From positions 97,276 to 161,275 of the forward strand of contig NZ_JBJKOP010000026.1 of NCBI RefSeq assembly GCF_046707225.1: a stretch of DNA of 64,000 nt, in the 5' to 3' direction. Shown in pieces: positions 1 through 7,673 of the stretch. The notes under the pieces were generated by a model. The model saw only the letters and a list, made by a program, of their open reading frames with translations, was not told where the DNA came from and ran no database searches. This DNA comes from Caproicibacter sp046707225 (GTDB lineage Bacteria > Bacillota > Clostridia > Oscillospirales > Acutalibacteraceae). The position numbers were made by a program, and so were the translations under genes. Numbering within the stretch: position 1 is the first letter of the stretch; each line of letters opens with the position of its first letter.

Positions 1-268
1 ATTCCTTCCCCGCATGGGAAAAGGTCAGTTCCACAAAGGTTTTGGTTTCCGGCGAGGCAAAATTGCTGCGAAGCGTGTCCACGGTGCGGGTGGAACCGCT
101 CACGTCGCCGAACAGGGCGAATGAAATCGCGTCGAAAATCGTGGTCTTGCCCGCGCCGGTATCCCCGCAGATCAGAAATAATCCGCCGGAGCCAAACTCC
201 CGCAGAGGAACTTCCACACGCCCGGCATAGGGACCGAACGCGCTGACGACAAGATCCAGCGGCTTCAT
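1..268 (-). CDS. sbcC: Exonuclease SbcC, N-terminal fragment (cut by window edge)
   Basis: This is the start of the SMC-like ATPase subunit of the SbcCD nuclease, which opens DNA hairpins and processes stalled or broken ends. Only about 89 codons are inside the window. They read MKPLDLVVSAFGPYAG and then a Walker A motif GDTGAGKTT near residues 35-43, the usual SbcC/Rad50 N-terminus. The ATG at 268 overlaps the sbcD stop by 4 bp and is preceded by GGAGG at 7 bp spacing inside the end of sbcD, so the two are translationally coupled. The coiled coil and C-terminal ATPase half lie outside the window. Confidence 0.93.
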   Translation of the reverse strand, partial: MKPLDLVVSAFGPYAGRVEVPLREFGSGGLFLICGDTGAGKTTIFDAISFALFGDVSGSTRTVDTLRSNFASPETKTFVELTFSHAGKE

Positions 269-1416
269 ACGGTTTCCTCCCCGGCTTTTTCTATGATTTT
301 GCCGATGATTTCACGCTCCCGTTTGGACATCGGCGATCCGCTGCGGTCCCGGTAAAATTCCTCGAACAGCTGCATCGGCGTTCTGCGGGAAGGGTCCCCC
401 GCCGCAGCTGTTCCGGAGTTTTCGGCGTTCATCCTCCTGTTTTCAAAATCAATTCGCATCAGGTTGGGGTAGACGGCGCGAAGTTTTCCGGCCGGGTCCG
501 CGATTTCGTCTTCATCGGTCAGAACCGCGCGGATATAATCCTCCGGGTTTGCGCCCGCGACGGTCTCCGGGGCGGTCAGCTCGGCGATCGGGCCCCGGAT
601 TTCCCGCATGTCGCGCAGCGGCTTTAAGGGGATTTGGGTCAGCTCCAGCTTTCCTTTTTCCCCCAGCTCGATCACGGTCACGCTCTTTTTCTGCCGTGCC
701 TCCGAAAACGAATATTTCAGCGGCGAACCCCCGTAGCGCACGGAATCCCGTCCAATCTTCTGGGGACCGTGCAGGTGGCCGAGCGCGACGTAATCGAATC
801 CGTCAAAGGCGGAAGCGTCCACGCTGTCGAGGCCTCCGACGGAAACCGTCTCGCTGTCGCAGCGGAGCGGCTCGCTGGAACCGCTGATGACAAACTGATG
901 GGCGACGAGAATGTTCCGTTCGTCGGGACAAAGAGCCGCCGTTTCAATCGCCGCGCGAACCGCGCCGTCGTAGCTGCCCGTTTTTTCCGCGCCGAAGAAA
1001 GGCTGCGCGGCGGCCGGGCGCAGGAACGGCAGAAGATAAATATGTACGGCGCCGAAGGAATCGGAAAGATCGGCGCGGGGGACGGTCCCCTGAAACGTTC
1101 CCGCGATGGTGACGCGGTGCTCGCGCATAATGCGGCTGCCGAAATCAAGCCGCTCCGGAGAATCGTGGTTTCCGCTGATGGCGAAGACCGGGATTCCGCG
1201 CCCGGCCAGCTCGGTCAGGAAGTCGTCCAGCAGCGTGACGGCCTCCCCGACCGGAATGCTCCGGTCGTAGAGGTCTCCCGCAATGAGGACGGCGTCCGGC
1301 TTTACGTCCCCCGCAATTCCCACAATCTGTTCCAGAATAAAACGCTGGTCGTCCAGCATGCTGAACTCGCAGACGCGTTTGCCGATGTGAAGGTCGGAAA
1401 GATGAAGCAGCTTCAT
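265..1416 (-). CDS. sbcD: Exonuclease subunit SbcD (Mre11-type phosphoesterase)
   Basis: SbcD is the metal-dependent nuclease partner of SbcC. The 383-residue protein shows the calcineurin-like phosphoesterase motifs in order: HLSDLHIG near residue 5, AGDLYDR near 47, SGNHD near 81, VAHQF near 180 and GHLHGP near 230. The start was placed at the ATG giving MKLLHLSDLH, which is the family N-terminus; a longer frame to 1569 would add 51 residues antisense-like to the VOC gene. It follows the VOC gene by 4 bp and overlaps sbcC by 4 bp, so this is an operon. Confidence 0.95.
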   Translation of the reverse strand: MKLLHLSDLHIGKRVCEFSMLDDQRFILEQIVGIAGDVKPDAVLIAGDLYDRSIPVGEAVTLLDDFLTELAGRGIPVFAISGNHDSPERLDFGSRIMREHRVTIAGTFQGTVPRADLSDSFGAVHIYLLPFLRPAAAQPFFGAEKTGSYDGAVRAAIETAALCPDERNILVAHQFVISGSSEPLRCDSETVSVGGLDSVDASAFDGFDYVALGHLHGPQKIGRDSVRYGGSPLKYSFSEARQKKSVTVIELGEKGKLELTQIPLKPLRDMREIRGPIAELTAPETVAGANPEDYIRAVLTDEDEIADPAGKLRAVYPNLMRIDFENRRMNAENSGTAAAGDPSRRTPMQLFEEFYRDRSGSPMSKREREIIGKIIEKAGEETV

Positions 1417-1420
1417 CGGA

Positions 1421-1783
1421 TCAGTCCAGAATCTCGATCCAGTATCCGTCCGGGTCGGCGATAAAATAAAGGTCCATGTCGTGGTTTTCGTAGCAGATGC
1501 AGCCCATTTCCTGATGGAGGGCATAAGCGGCTTTTTTATCCGGAACCCTGACGGCAAGGTGGATTTCATTGTCGCCGAGGTTGTAGGGCTCCCTGCGGTC
1601 GCGGTACCAGGTCAGCTCCAGATTGTAGTCGGTCTGACCGTCGCCCAGAAAGACGATGATAAACGAACCGTCCGGGGCGTTTTTCCGGCTCACTTCTTTC
1701 AGGCCGAGCGCGCGGCTGTAAAAATCAAGGCTTTTCTCCAGATTCAGTACGGTGAAATTGGTGTGCAGAAATCTTGCGTTCAT
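1421..1783 (-). CDS. VOC-family protein, glyoxalase I-like
   Basis: A 120-residue vicinal-oxygen-chelate protein resembling lactoylglutathione lyase, the enzyme that isomerises the methylglyoxal hemithioacetal. The two beta-alpha-beta-beta-beta halves are visible (FLHTNFTVLNLEKSLDFY and NEIHLAVRVPDKKAAY), with the four usual metal ligands in place: H7, E in NLELTW, H in EIHLAV and E in the final WIEILD. AGGAGG sits 8 bp before the ATG. It is placed directly before sbcD; whether the link is functional (aldehyde detoxification with DNA repair) is only a guess. Substrate is unproven. Confidence 0.85.
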   Translation of the reverse strand: MNARFLHTNFTVLNLEKSLDFYSRALGLKEVSRKNAPDGSFIIVFLGDGQTDYNLELTWYRDRREPYNLGDNEIHLAVRVPDKKAAYALHQEMGCICYENHDMDLYFIADPDGYWIEILD

Positions 1784-1839
1784 GAAATTACCTCCTATAA
1801 TCCTTCCAAAGGGATTTAATTCAAATAGATTGACGGCGT

Positions 1840-2619
1840 CTAACCGCCTGACAGAGGAGTGGAACCAATCCCGGCGATGTCCTTGAGGACTTCCCCGGCG
1901 AGGATCATCCCGGCGACCGGGGGGACAAACGGAACGCTGCCCGGAATCGCCCGGCGCGCGGTGCAGCTTCTCTGCGTGCCCGGCGGGCAGACACAGTGAT
2001 CCCGGCAGCTGATTTCGCCGTCGTCGATCGGCTGAAGCGGCGGCTCCTTCGAGTAGACGACTTTCAGGGATTTTACCCCGCGCGCTTTCAGCTCCCGGCG
2101 CATCACCCGCGCGAGCGGGCAGACGCTGGTTTCATAAATGTCCGCGACCTCGAAGCGGGTCGGGTCCAGCTTGTTGCCGGCGCCCATGCAGCTGATGACC
2201 GGAACGCCGGCCTGTTTCGCGCGCTGAATCAGTTCCAGCTTCGCGGTGACGGTATCCACCGCGTCGATGATATAATCGTATGCGGAAAGGTCGAAATCCC
2301 CGGCGTTTTCCGGGGTGTAAAAGCACTGGTGAAGCTCAACCCCGCAGGCGGGGTTGATTTCCAGAATGCGGTCGCGCATGGCCTCCACCTTCGGGATCCC
2401 GATGGTTTTGCGGGTGGCGTGAATCTGCCGGTTCAGGTTTGTCAGGCAGACGCGGTCGTCGTCGAACAGCGCGAGGTTTCCGATTCCGGCCCGGGCAAGG
2501 GCCTCGACGGCATAGGAGCCGACCCCGCCGATGCCGAATACGGCAACCGCCGAATTGTTGATTTTTTTCATGGCTTCGCTCCCCAGCAGAAGCTGAGAGC
2601 GTGAGAATTGATCCAGCAT
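1840..2619 (-). CDS. tcdA: tRNA threonylcarbamoyladenosine dehydratase (TcdA/CsdL-like)
   Basis: An E1-like/ThiF-fold ATP-dependent enzyme that cyclises t6A37 in tRNA to ct6A. Within 259 residues it has the nucleotide-binding loop GIGGVGS (29-35), the DDDRVCLTNLNRQ stretch (53-65) and a C-terminal Cys-containing region (CRDHCVCPPG). The ATG at 2619 is chosen because GGAGGAACCC precedes it and MLDQFSRSQLLLG is the family start; an in-frame ATG at 2694 lies inside cysK. It begins 13 bp after the cysK stop, so both are probably cotranscribed. Other ThiF-like activities are less likely because of length and the N-terminus. Confidence 0.88.
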   Translation of the reverse strand: MLDQFSRSQLLLGSEAMKKINNSAVAVFGIGGVGSYAVEALARAGIGNLALFDDDRVCLTNLNRQIHATRKTIGIPKVEAMRDRILEINPACGVELHQCFYTPENAGDFDLSAYDYIIDAVDTVTAKLELIQRAKQAGVPVISCMGAGNKLDPTRFEVADIYETSVCPLARVMRRELKARGVKSLKVVYSKEPPLQPIDDGEISCRDHCVCPPGTQRSCTARRAIPGSVPFVPPVAGMILAGEVLKDIAGIGSTPLSGG

Positions 2620-2632
2620 GGGTTCCTCCGGT

Positions 2633-3559
2633 TCAGTCAAGATAAAACGGCGTGGAGAGATAGCGTTCCCCGGTGTCCGGCAGAAGAGCGACAATCTGCT
2701 TTCCCTGGTTTTCAGGGCGCCGGGCGAGCAGGTTTGCCGCCCAGACGGCGGCCCCGGACGAAATGCCGGTCAGAATCCCTTCCCAACGGGCGAGTTCCCG
2801 TCCGGTGCGGTAGGCGTCCTCGTCCTCCACCGGGATGATTTCATCCAGAAGGTTTGTGTCGAGCGTTTCCGGAACGAACCCGGCGCCAAGGCCCTGCAGC
2901 TTGTGCGGCCCCGGTTTTTTGCCGGAGAGAACCGCGGACTCGGCGGGCTCCACCGCCACAATCCGTACCTCCGGTTTTTTTTCCTTCAGGTACTGCGCGA
3001 CTCCGGTAATCGTTCCGCCCGTTCCGACTCCGGCAATGAAGATGTCTACGCCGCCCTCCGTGTCCTTCCAGATTTCCGGCCCTGTTGTTTCACGGTGCGC
3101 GCGCGGGTTGGAGGGATTGGAGAACTGGCCGGGAAGGTACGAATCCGGCGTTTTTTCCCGGAGTTCAGCGGCTTTGTCGATGGCGCCCTGCATTCCCAGG
3201 CTTCCATCCGTCAGGACCACTTCGGCGCCGTAGGCTCCCAGCAGCTTCCTGCGCTCGATGCTCATGGTTTCCGGCATGGTCAGAATGACGCGGTATCCTT
3301 TGGAGGCCGCGACCGACGCAAGCCCGATTCCGGCGTTGCCGCTGGTCGGTTCGATGATGATCGAACCGGGCTTTAACAGGCCGGCCCGCTCCGCGTCCTC
3401 GATCATGTATTTCGCAATGCGGTCCTTTACGCTGCCCGCCGGATTCAGGTAGTCCAGCTTTGCGAGGACGGTCGCTTTCAGCCCGTGCCGGCACTCATAA
3501 TTTGAAAGTTCCATCATCGGGGTATTCCCGATCAGGTCTGTAACGCTTTTCGCGATCAA
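2633..3559 (-). CDS. cysK: Cysteine synthase A (O-acetylserine sulfhydrylase)
   Basis: PLP enzyme making cysteine from O-acetylserine and sulfide. The 308-residue protein has the PLP lysine in NPAGSVKDR (K45), the substrate loop TSGNAG, the phosphate loop GTGGTITG and the GISSGAA segment near the C-terminus. I chose the TTG at 3559 because AGGGGTGG lies 5 bp upstream and the product then has the family length; an in-frame ATG at 3583 would add eight residues. A near-perfect promoter (3607-3636) drives it, divergent from an Rrf2 regulator, which suggests CymR-type control of cysteine synthesis. Confidence 0.95.
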   Translation of the reverse strand: MIAKSVTDLIGNTPMMELSNYECRHGLKATVLAKLDYLNPAGSVKDRIAKYMIEDAERAGLLKPGSIIIEPTSGNAGIGLASVAASKGYRVILTMPETMSIERRKLLGAYGAEVVLTDGSLGMQGAIDKAAELREKTPDSYLPGQFSNPSNPRAHRETTGPEIWKDTEGGVDIFIAGVGTGGTITGVAQYLKEKKPEVRIVAVEPAESAVLSGKKPGPHKLQGLGAGFVPETLDTNLLDEIIPVEDEDAYRTGRELARWEGILTGISSGAAVWAANLLARRPENQGKQIVALLPDTGERYLSTPFYLD

Positions 3560-3606
3560 ATGTACCACCCCTGTTATTCTCATATTTTCAGGCTTTTATT
3601 TCACTT

Positions 3607-3636
3607 ATTATAGATTTCTTTTCCGTTCCCTGTCAA
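3607..3636 (-). promoter_or_regulatory. Promoter of cysK
   Basis: On the minus strand TTGACA (3636-3631) and TATAAT (3612-3607), both exact consensus, are separated by 18 bp. The -10 box lies about 47 bp before the TTG start of cysK. Confidence 0.85.
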
Positions 3637-3688
3637 TGCCGGATGCAATTAAAAAATAGAAAAATACTATGTTTTCGACGGGGAATAC

Positions 3689-3717
3689 TTGACTTAAAAG
3701 AAAAGTTTCGATATGAT
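3689..3717 (+). promoter_or_regulatory. Promoter of the Rrf2-family regulator gene
   Basis: TTGACT (3689-3694), 17 bp, TATGAT (3712-3717), reading toward the regulator start at 3761. It is back-to-back with the cysK promoter, with about 50 bp between the two -35 boxes, enough for a shared operator. Confidence 0.85.
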
Positions 3718-3760
3718 TGATTTGAATTATAATGAAAGTTTGCAAAAGGAGCGCGCTCGA

Positions 3761-4207
3761 ATGAGAATCTCGTCAAAGGGAAGGTACGGCCTGGCCGCAA
3801 TGGTCTGCATGGCTCAGGGCTACGGGAGCGACGCCTGTATTACAATTATCAGCCTGTCGGAACGGCTGGGGATTTCCAAAATATACCTGGAACAGGTTTT
3901 TTCCCTTCTGAAACGCGGGGGGCTGGTGCTCGCCATTAAAGGGGCGCAGGGCGGGTACAAGCTGTCAAGGCCGCCGCAGGAAATTCCCGTTTATGAAATA
4001 CTCCTGGCGCTGGAACAGTCTCTGTTTGAAAAAACGGCGGAGTCCGTGACACAGAAGGCGGAAAACATCGAAAAGGCAATGCAGGCGTCCGTCTTTTCCG
4101 TGCTGGACAGCACCGTCGAAAAGGCCCTCGGCAAAATAACGCTGCTCGATCTTCAGACCGAAGCGGAAAGGCAGAAGCAGGATACCAGCTACATGTTTTA
4201 TATTTGA
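3761..4207 (+). CDS. Rrf2-family transcriptional regulator, CymR-like
   Basis: A 148-residue winged-helix regulator starting MRISSKGRYGLAAMVCMAQ, with recognition-helix region LSERLGISKIYLEQVFSLLKRGGLV and wing KGAQGGYKLSRPP, typical of Rrf2 proteins. The three-cysteine [Fe-S] ligand cluster of IscR/NsrR is absent from the central region, which places it with CymR rather than with iron-sulfur sensors. The start uses AAGGAG 9 bp upstream. It is divergent from cysK; in Bacillus CymR acts with CysK as corepressor partner, so regulation of cysK by this protein is a reasonable inference. Confidence 0.9.
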   Translation: MRISSKGRYGLAAMVCMAQGYGSDACITIISLSERLGISKIYLEQVFSLLKRGGLVLAIKGAQGGYKLSRPPQEIPVYEILLALEQSLFEKTAESVTQKAENIEKAMQASVFSVLDSTVEKALGKITLLDLQTEAERQKQDTSYMFYI

Positions 4208-4234
4208 GCATTTGTTCTTGTATGGAAAGATGAG

Positions 4235-4284
4235 TCCCCCGCCGCGTGGATTTTTGGGCCGCGCGGCGGGGGATTTTTATTTTC
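4235..4284 (+). terminator. Intrinsic terminator after the Rrf2 gene
   Basis: Stem TCCCCCGCCGCG / CGCGGCGGGGGA (4235-4246 with 4262-4273) followed by ATTTTTATTTTC. It ends the plus-strand unit before the convergent Crp/Fnr gene. Confidence 0.85.
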
Positions 4285-4306
4285 TTACAAAAATATCCGG
4301 GCCGTT

Positions 4307-5005
4307 TTACGGCGAACCGTGAGCCTGCGCGGAAAGCGATTCCAGCTTTTTTCTGTCCAGAATCCGAATTTCTCCCCGGGAGAGCGCCACCAGCCCTTCG
4401 GACTGGAAATAGCGGAGCATCCGTGTGACGACTTCACGCGCGGTTCCCATGTTCTTGGCGATCTCCTCATGCGTCGTCGGCAGGCGGTCCCCGCCGCTGA
4501 TCGCGGATTCCTCCAGCAGGAACAGGGCCAGCCGCCGGTCGAAGCTCATAAACAGAATCTGCTCCAGCAGCCAGACCACGTCTGAAAAACGCGAGGAAAG
4601 CAGCTGATTTGTGTAATCCGACACGGCAAGGGAGTTCTGGTTCAGGTCGTTGTAAACGGCGGTGGGAATCAGAATGGTTTCGCTGTTCTCGACGGCTTCG
4701 ATGAAGACGTCGAACCGGATGTTTTTGAGCATGCAGGAGGCGGAAAAAATGCAGATGTCGCGCTCGAACAGGCGGAATAAAGTAATTTCCCGTCCCGTAT
4801 CCGAGAGAATGAAAGTTCGCACCTGGCCGCTTTTCACGACGAACAGGCCGGTGCAGTCGGCTGCGCCGTTGTGCAGGCTGCTGCCGCTCGGGTGGGCGCG
4901 CATCGCCGCGGAGGACTCGACCAGCTTTCTTTCCCGTTCCGACAGACGGCCCCAGAACGGAAGCGAGCGGCGAAGAAACAGCAAATCGGATTGATTCAGA
5001 GACAC
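4307..5005 (-). CDS. Crp/Fnr-family transcriptional regulator
   Basis: A 232-residue regulator with an N-terminal cyclic-nucleotide-binding-type beta barrel (LFVVKSGQVRTFILSDTGRE, about residues 55-75) and a C-terminal HTH (LPTTHEEIAKNMGTAREVVTRML, about residues 175-200). The FNR N-terminal cysteine set is absent; cysteines occur only as ADC and in RDICIFSASC. The GTG at 5005 is chosen because GGAGGG lies 6 bp upstream; an ATG nine codons earlier lacks a good site. The effector cannot be told. It faces the Rrf2 gene and is upstream of nothing obvious; the MATE gene behind it is on the same strand, 45 bp away, upstream in transcription order. Confidence 0.88.
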   Translation of the reverse strand: MSLNQSDLLFLRRSLPFWGRLSERERKLVESSAAMRAHPSGSSLHNGAADCTGLFVVKSGQVRTFILSDTGREITLFRLFERDICIFSASCMLKNIRFDVFIEAVENSETILIPTAVYNDLNQNSLAVSDYTNQLLSSRFSDVVWLLEQILFMSFDRRLALFLLEESAISGGDRLPTTHEEIAKNMGTAREVVTRMLRYFQSEGLVALSRGEIRILDRKKLESLSAQAHGSP

Positions 5006-5050
5006 GGCGATCCCTCCTTCATTTTCCGTCATACCCCGGCTGACGGAGCC

Positions 5051-6490
5051 TTATGGTTCTTCCCGGTCCGTATTTGCCGATTCCAAGGGTTCCGGGACGA
5101 AATCCGCATCCGATTCACGGCTTTCACCGTTTCGGATAAATCCGTTCAATTTGCGCAGGAACGGAAGCGTGATGAACAGCGCGATGAGAAAGGTGAAGCA
5201 GTCCGCGATGGGCTGGCTGATCTGAACGCCTAGAAGCCCGAGGAACTGGGGCAAAATCAGAATTGCCGGCAGAAAACAGAGCCCCTGCCGCAGAACGGCC
5301 AGCCAGGTTGCCTGTTTCGGTTTCCCAATGGACTGAAAGAGCATATTCGAAACTATCACAAAGGTTTGCAGCGGCATAATGGCGCACTGTGCCCGGAACG
5401 CGAGCGTGCCGATCGCGATGACCTGCGGGTCGTCCCGGCGGAAGAGCATCATGATCTGTGGGGCGAAGACGAAGGAGAGCGAGCACAGAATCAGCAAACC
5501 GAAGAATCCGACCTTCACACAGAACCAGAACGCCTGTTTCAGGCGGGAGTAGCATTTGGCACCGTAGTTATATCCCGCCACAGGCTGAAAGCCCTGACCG
5601 AAGCCGAGCAGAGCGGCAAGCAGGAAGAAAAAGGCGCGTCCGACAATCGACATGGCCGCGACGGCGGCGTCGCCGTATATCGCGGCGGAAACATTCAGCG
5701 CGATGGTCGCGATACTGGCGAGCCCCTGACGGAAAAAGGAGGGCATGCCGGTTTTCAGGATTTCGGAATGCATACTCCATTTGTATGAAAAATGCTTGAA
5801 GCTGATTCCGACAATTGTTTTGCGGCGGATGTAGTTGAAAATCAGGATGACAAAGCTGACGGATTGGCCGATCACGGTTGCAATCGCGGCGCCCGCGATT
5901 CCGAGATGGAACGTAAAAATCATCAGCGGGTCCAGAATCACGTTCAGGATGCATCCGACGGAAATCCCGACCATGGAGAAAAACGCTTTGCCCTCCGCGC
6001 GCAGGTCGTTGTTCATGACAAAGGTCGCGCCCATAATCGGGGCGCCGTAAAGAATATACTGGGCGTAGCTTTGGGCATAGGGGAGGATGGTATCCGTAGC
6101 GCCGAGAAAGCGCATCAGCTGGTCGCTGAAAATCAGCCCGGAGATCGTGATGACAAAGCCGACCATGATGGAAGTAAAAAAAGCGGTGGAAGCGGCCTGG
6201 GTTGCCTCGGAGTTCCGCTTTTCTCCCAGATAGCGGGAAATCACCCCGCCGGAGCCCATGCCCAGCATAAACCCGACCGCCTGAATGATCGCCATCAGCG
6301 AAAAGACGACGCCGACGGCGCCGGTCGCGCTGGTGCCGAGCTGACTGACAAAGTACGTGTCTGCAAGGTTGTAAGCGGCGGAAATCAGCATGCTGACAAT
6401 CGTCGGGCCTGCGAGGGAGCAGATCAGACGAGGAACCGGTGTTTGTGTCATTTTTTCAAATTGTTTGCGTGCGTCTGTTGTCAAAGGCAT
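5051..6490 (-). CDS. MATE-family multidrug/cation antiporter
   Basis: A 479-residue polytopic membrane protein with the twelve-helix pattern of MATE (NorM/DinF-like) efflux pumps. The N-terminus MTQTPVPRLICSLAGPTIVSMLI and the repeated half starting near SEILKTGMPSFFRQG mark the two six-helix bundles. These pumps export cationic compounds in exchange for Na+ or H+. The tail is charged and hydrophilic (residues about 450-479). It follows mltG by 65 bp on the same strand and probably shares its transcript. Substrate is not predictable. Confidence 0.9.
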   Translation of the reverse strand: MPLTTDARKQFEKMTQTPVPRLICSLAGPTIVSMLISAAYNLADTYFVSQLGTSATGAVGVVFSLMAIIQAVGFMLGMGSGGVISRYLGEKRNSEATQAASTAFFTSIMVGFVITISGLIFSDQLMRFLGATDTILPYAQSYAQYILYGAPIMGATFVMNNDLRAEGKAFFSMVGISVGCILNVILDPLMIFTFHLGIAGAAIATVIGQSVSFVILIFNYIRRKTIVGISFKHFSYKWSMHSEILKTGMPSFFRQGLASIATIALNVSAAIYGDAAVAAMSIVGRAFFFLLAALLGFGQGFQPVAGYNYGAKCYSRLKQAFWFCVKVGFFGLLILCSLSFVFAPQIMMLFRRDDPQVIAIGTLAFRAQCAIMPLQTFVIVSNMLFQSIGKPKQATWLAVLRQGLCFLPAILILPQFLGLLGVQISQPIADCFTFLIALFITLPFLRKLNGFIRNGESRESDADFVPEPLESANTDREEP

Positions 6491-6555
6491 AAAATAACTT
6501 CACTCCGTCCTGTGGAAAGATGATTTGGATGCAAAGGGGACGGCCTGTGTATGGG

Positions 6556-7536
6556 TCAGTCCGCATAAAGGGGAGTCACTCCCGCATTTGCCATGAGCGT
6601 GTCACGGTCCTGCTGGGTGGCGCCGTAATAATAGTTATGGTCGGTCCCGGTCGCGAAATACAGGTAATCCGTGTCCGAGGGGTGGGCCGCGGCGTAAAGG
6701 GCGCCCGCGCCCGGATTGGAGATCGGCCCGGCCGGAAGACCGGGGCTGCGGTTGGGGTATGTATTATAGTATTTGTTATATTTGTCTCCAAACTGCGGAA
6801 CCAGATACAGGTTGCAGTAATCCCGCGTGGAATCCGCCTGGAGGATCATGCCGGTTTTCAGCCGGTTATGGAACACGGACGACACCTTTCTCATATTGTC
6901 CGGGTCGTCGGCTTCCCGTTCGATGATGGAGGCAAGCGTGACGAGCTGGTCGGTCGTCATGCCGGAATAGGAGTATTTGTCGCCGATCTGCTGCTCCGCG
7001 TTGCGCAGGAATTTTCCGACGGCGTCCTGCGGCTTCATTCCGACGTAAAACTCGTATGTGTCCGGGTACAGATAGCCCTCCAGCCGATAGCAGCGGTTCG
7101 GACTGCTCCCGATCTTGGCAACGAGGGAATAATAGCTGAAGTCATAGGCCTGTGCCGTGCTGATAAAGTCCTTGCTGCTGCAGACCCCGTTTGCTTCCAG
7201 CCGCGCCGCAACCTGGGGAAGGGTAAACCCTTCCGGAATCGTGACCTTGACGGTCTTCGGCTTCTCCTCCGATGAAGGAGTTTTTGAGCCGGAAGCCGGA
7301 GAAGACGTTTTCGAGGAATCGGAGGAGGATATGGCTTGCGATGATGCGGCGGAGGAACCCGAGCCGGTGGAGGCCGCCGAATCCGCGCTGCCGGAGGCCG
7401 GGGAGGAATCGAAAGAAGATTCCGCGGCTCCGGTGGACGTCGTCGGGGAAGAGGGCGCCGCGCCGTTCCCGGAGGAACAGGCGGCCGTCAGACTGAAAAC
7501 GAGGACAAAAAGAAACGCGAGGATTTTTTTACTCAT
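6556..7536 (-). CDS. mltG: Endolytic transglycosylase MltG-like, predicted lipoprotein
   Basis: MltG cleaves nascent glycan strands and sets peptidoglycan chain length. The 326-residue product has a lipoprotein signal (MSKKILAFLFVLVFSLTAAC, lipobox LTAAC, lipidated C20), a low-complexity Ser/Ala/Thr linker to about residue 100, then a YceG-like domain with IPEGFTLPQVAARL and the catalytic-glutamate segment ASIIEREADD followed by VFHNRLKTGM and LQADST. Most MltG proteins carry a transmembrane anchor, so a lipid anchor with a long linker is a variant. The ATG at 7536 is preceded by GGGAG; an earlier ATG at 7608 would bury the signal peptide. Confidence 0.85.
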   Translation of the reverse strand: MSKKILAFLFVLVFSLTAACSSGNGAAPSSPTTSTGAAESSFDSSPASGSADSAASTGSGSSAASSQAISSSDSSKTSSPASGSKTPSSEEKPKTVKVTIPEGFTLPQVAARLEANGVCSSKDFISTAQAYDFSYYSLVAKIGSSPNRCYRLEGYLYPDTYEFYVGMKPQDAVGKFLRNAEQQIGDKYSYSGMTTDQLVTLASIIEREADDPDNMRKVSSVFHNRLKTGMILQADSTRDYCNLYLVPQFGDKYNKYYNTYPNRSPGLPAGPISNPGAGALYAAAHPSDTDYLYFATGTDHNYYYGATQQDRDTLMANAGVTPLYAD

Positions 7537-7609
7537 AAAATGGTTTCTCCCAGAGGGGCCCGGACGGTCGCGGGCCGGATCGGCGGTTTGCGAACAGGTT
7601 GATTTCATT

Positions 7610-7638
7610 ATTATAAAGCACCGTGTTGAATTTTACAA
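7610..7638 (-). promoter_or_regulatory. Promoter of mltG (and probably the MATE gene)
   Basis: Minus strand TTGTAA (7638-7633), 17 bp, TATAAT (7615-7610), about 74 bp before the mltG ATG. Confidence 0.7.
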
Positions 7639-7673
7639 CGGTAGCGAAATGGAAGAAACCCCGCCCGAGCCGG

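Noticed and set aside
634..1464. Plus-strand frame opposite sbcD
   Set aside because: Shadow of the coding strand; no RBS, no recognisable domain.
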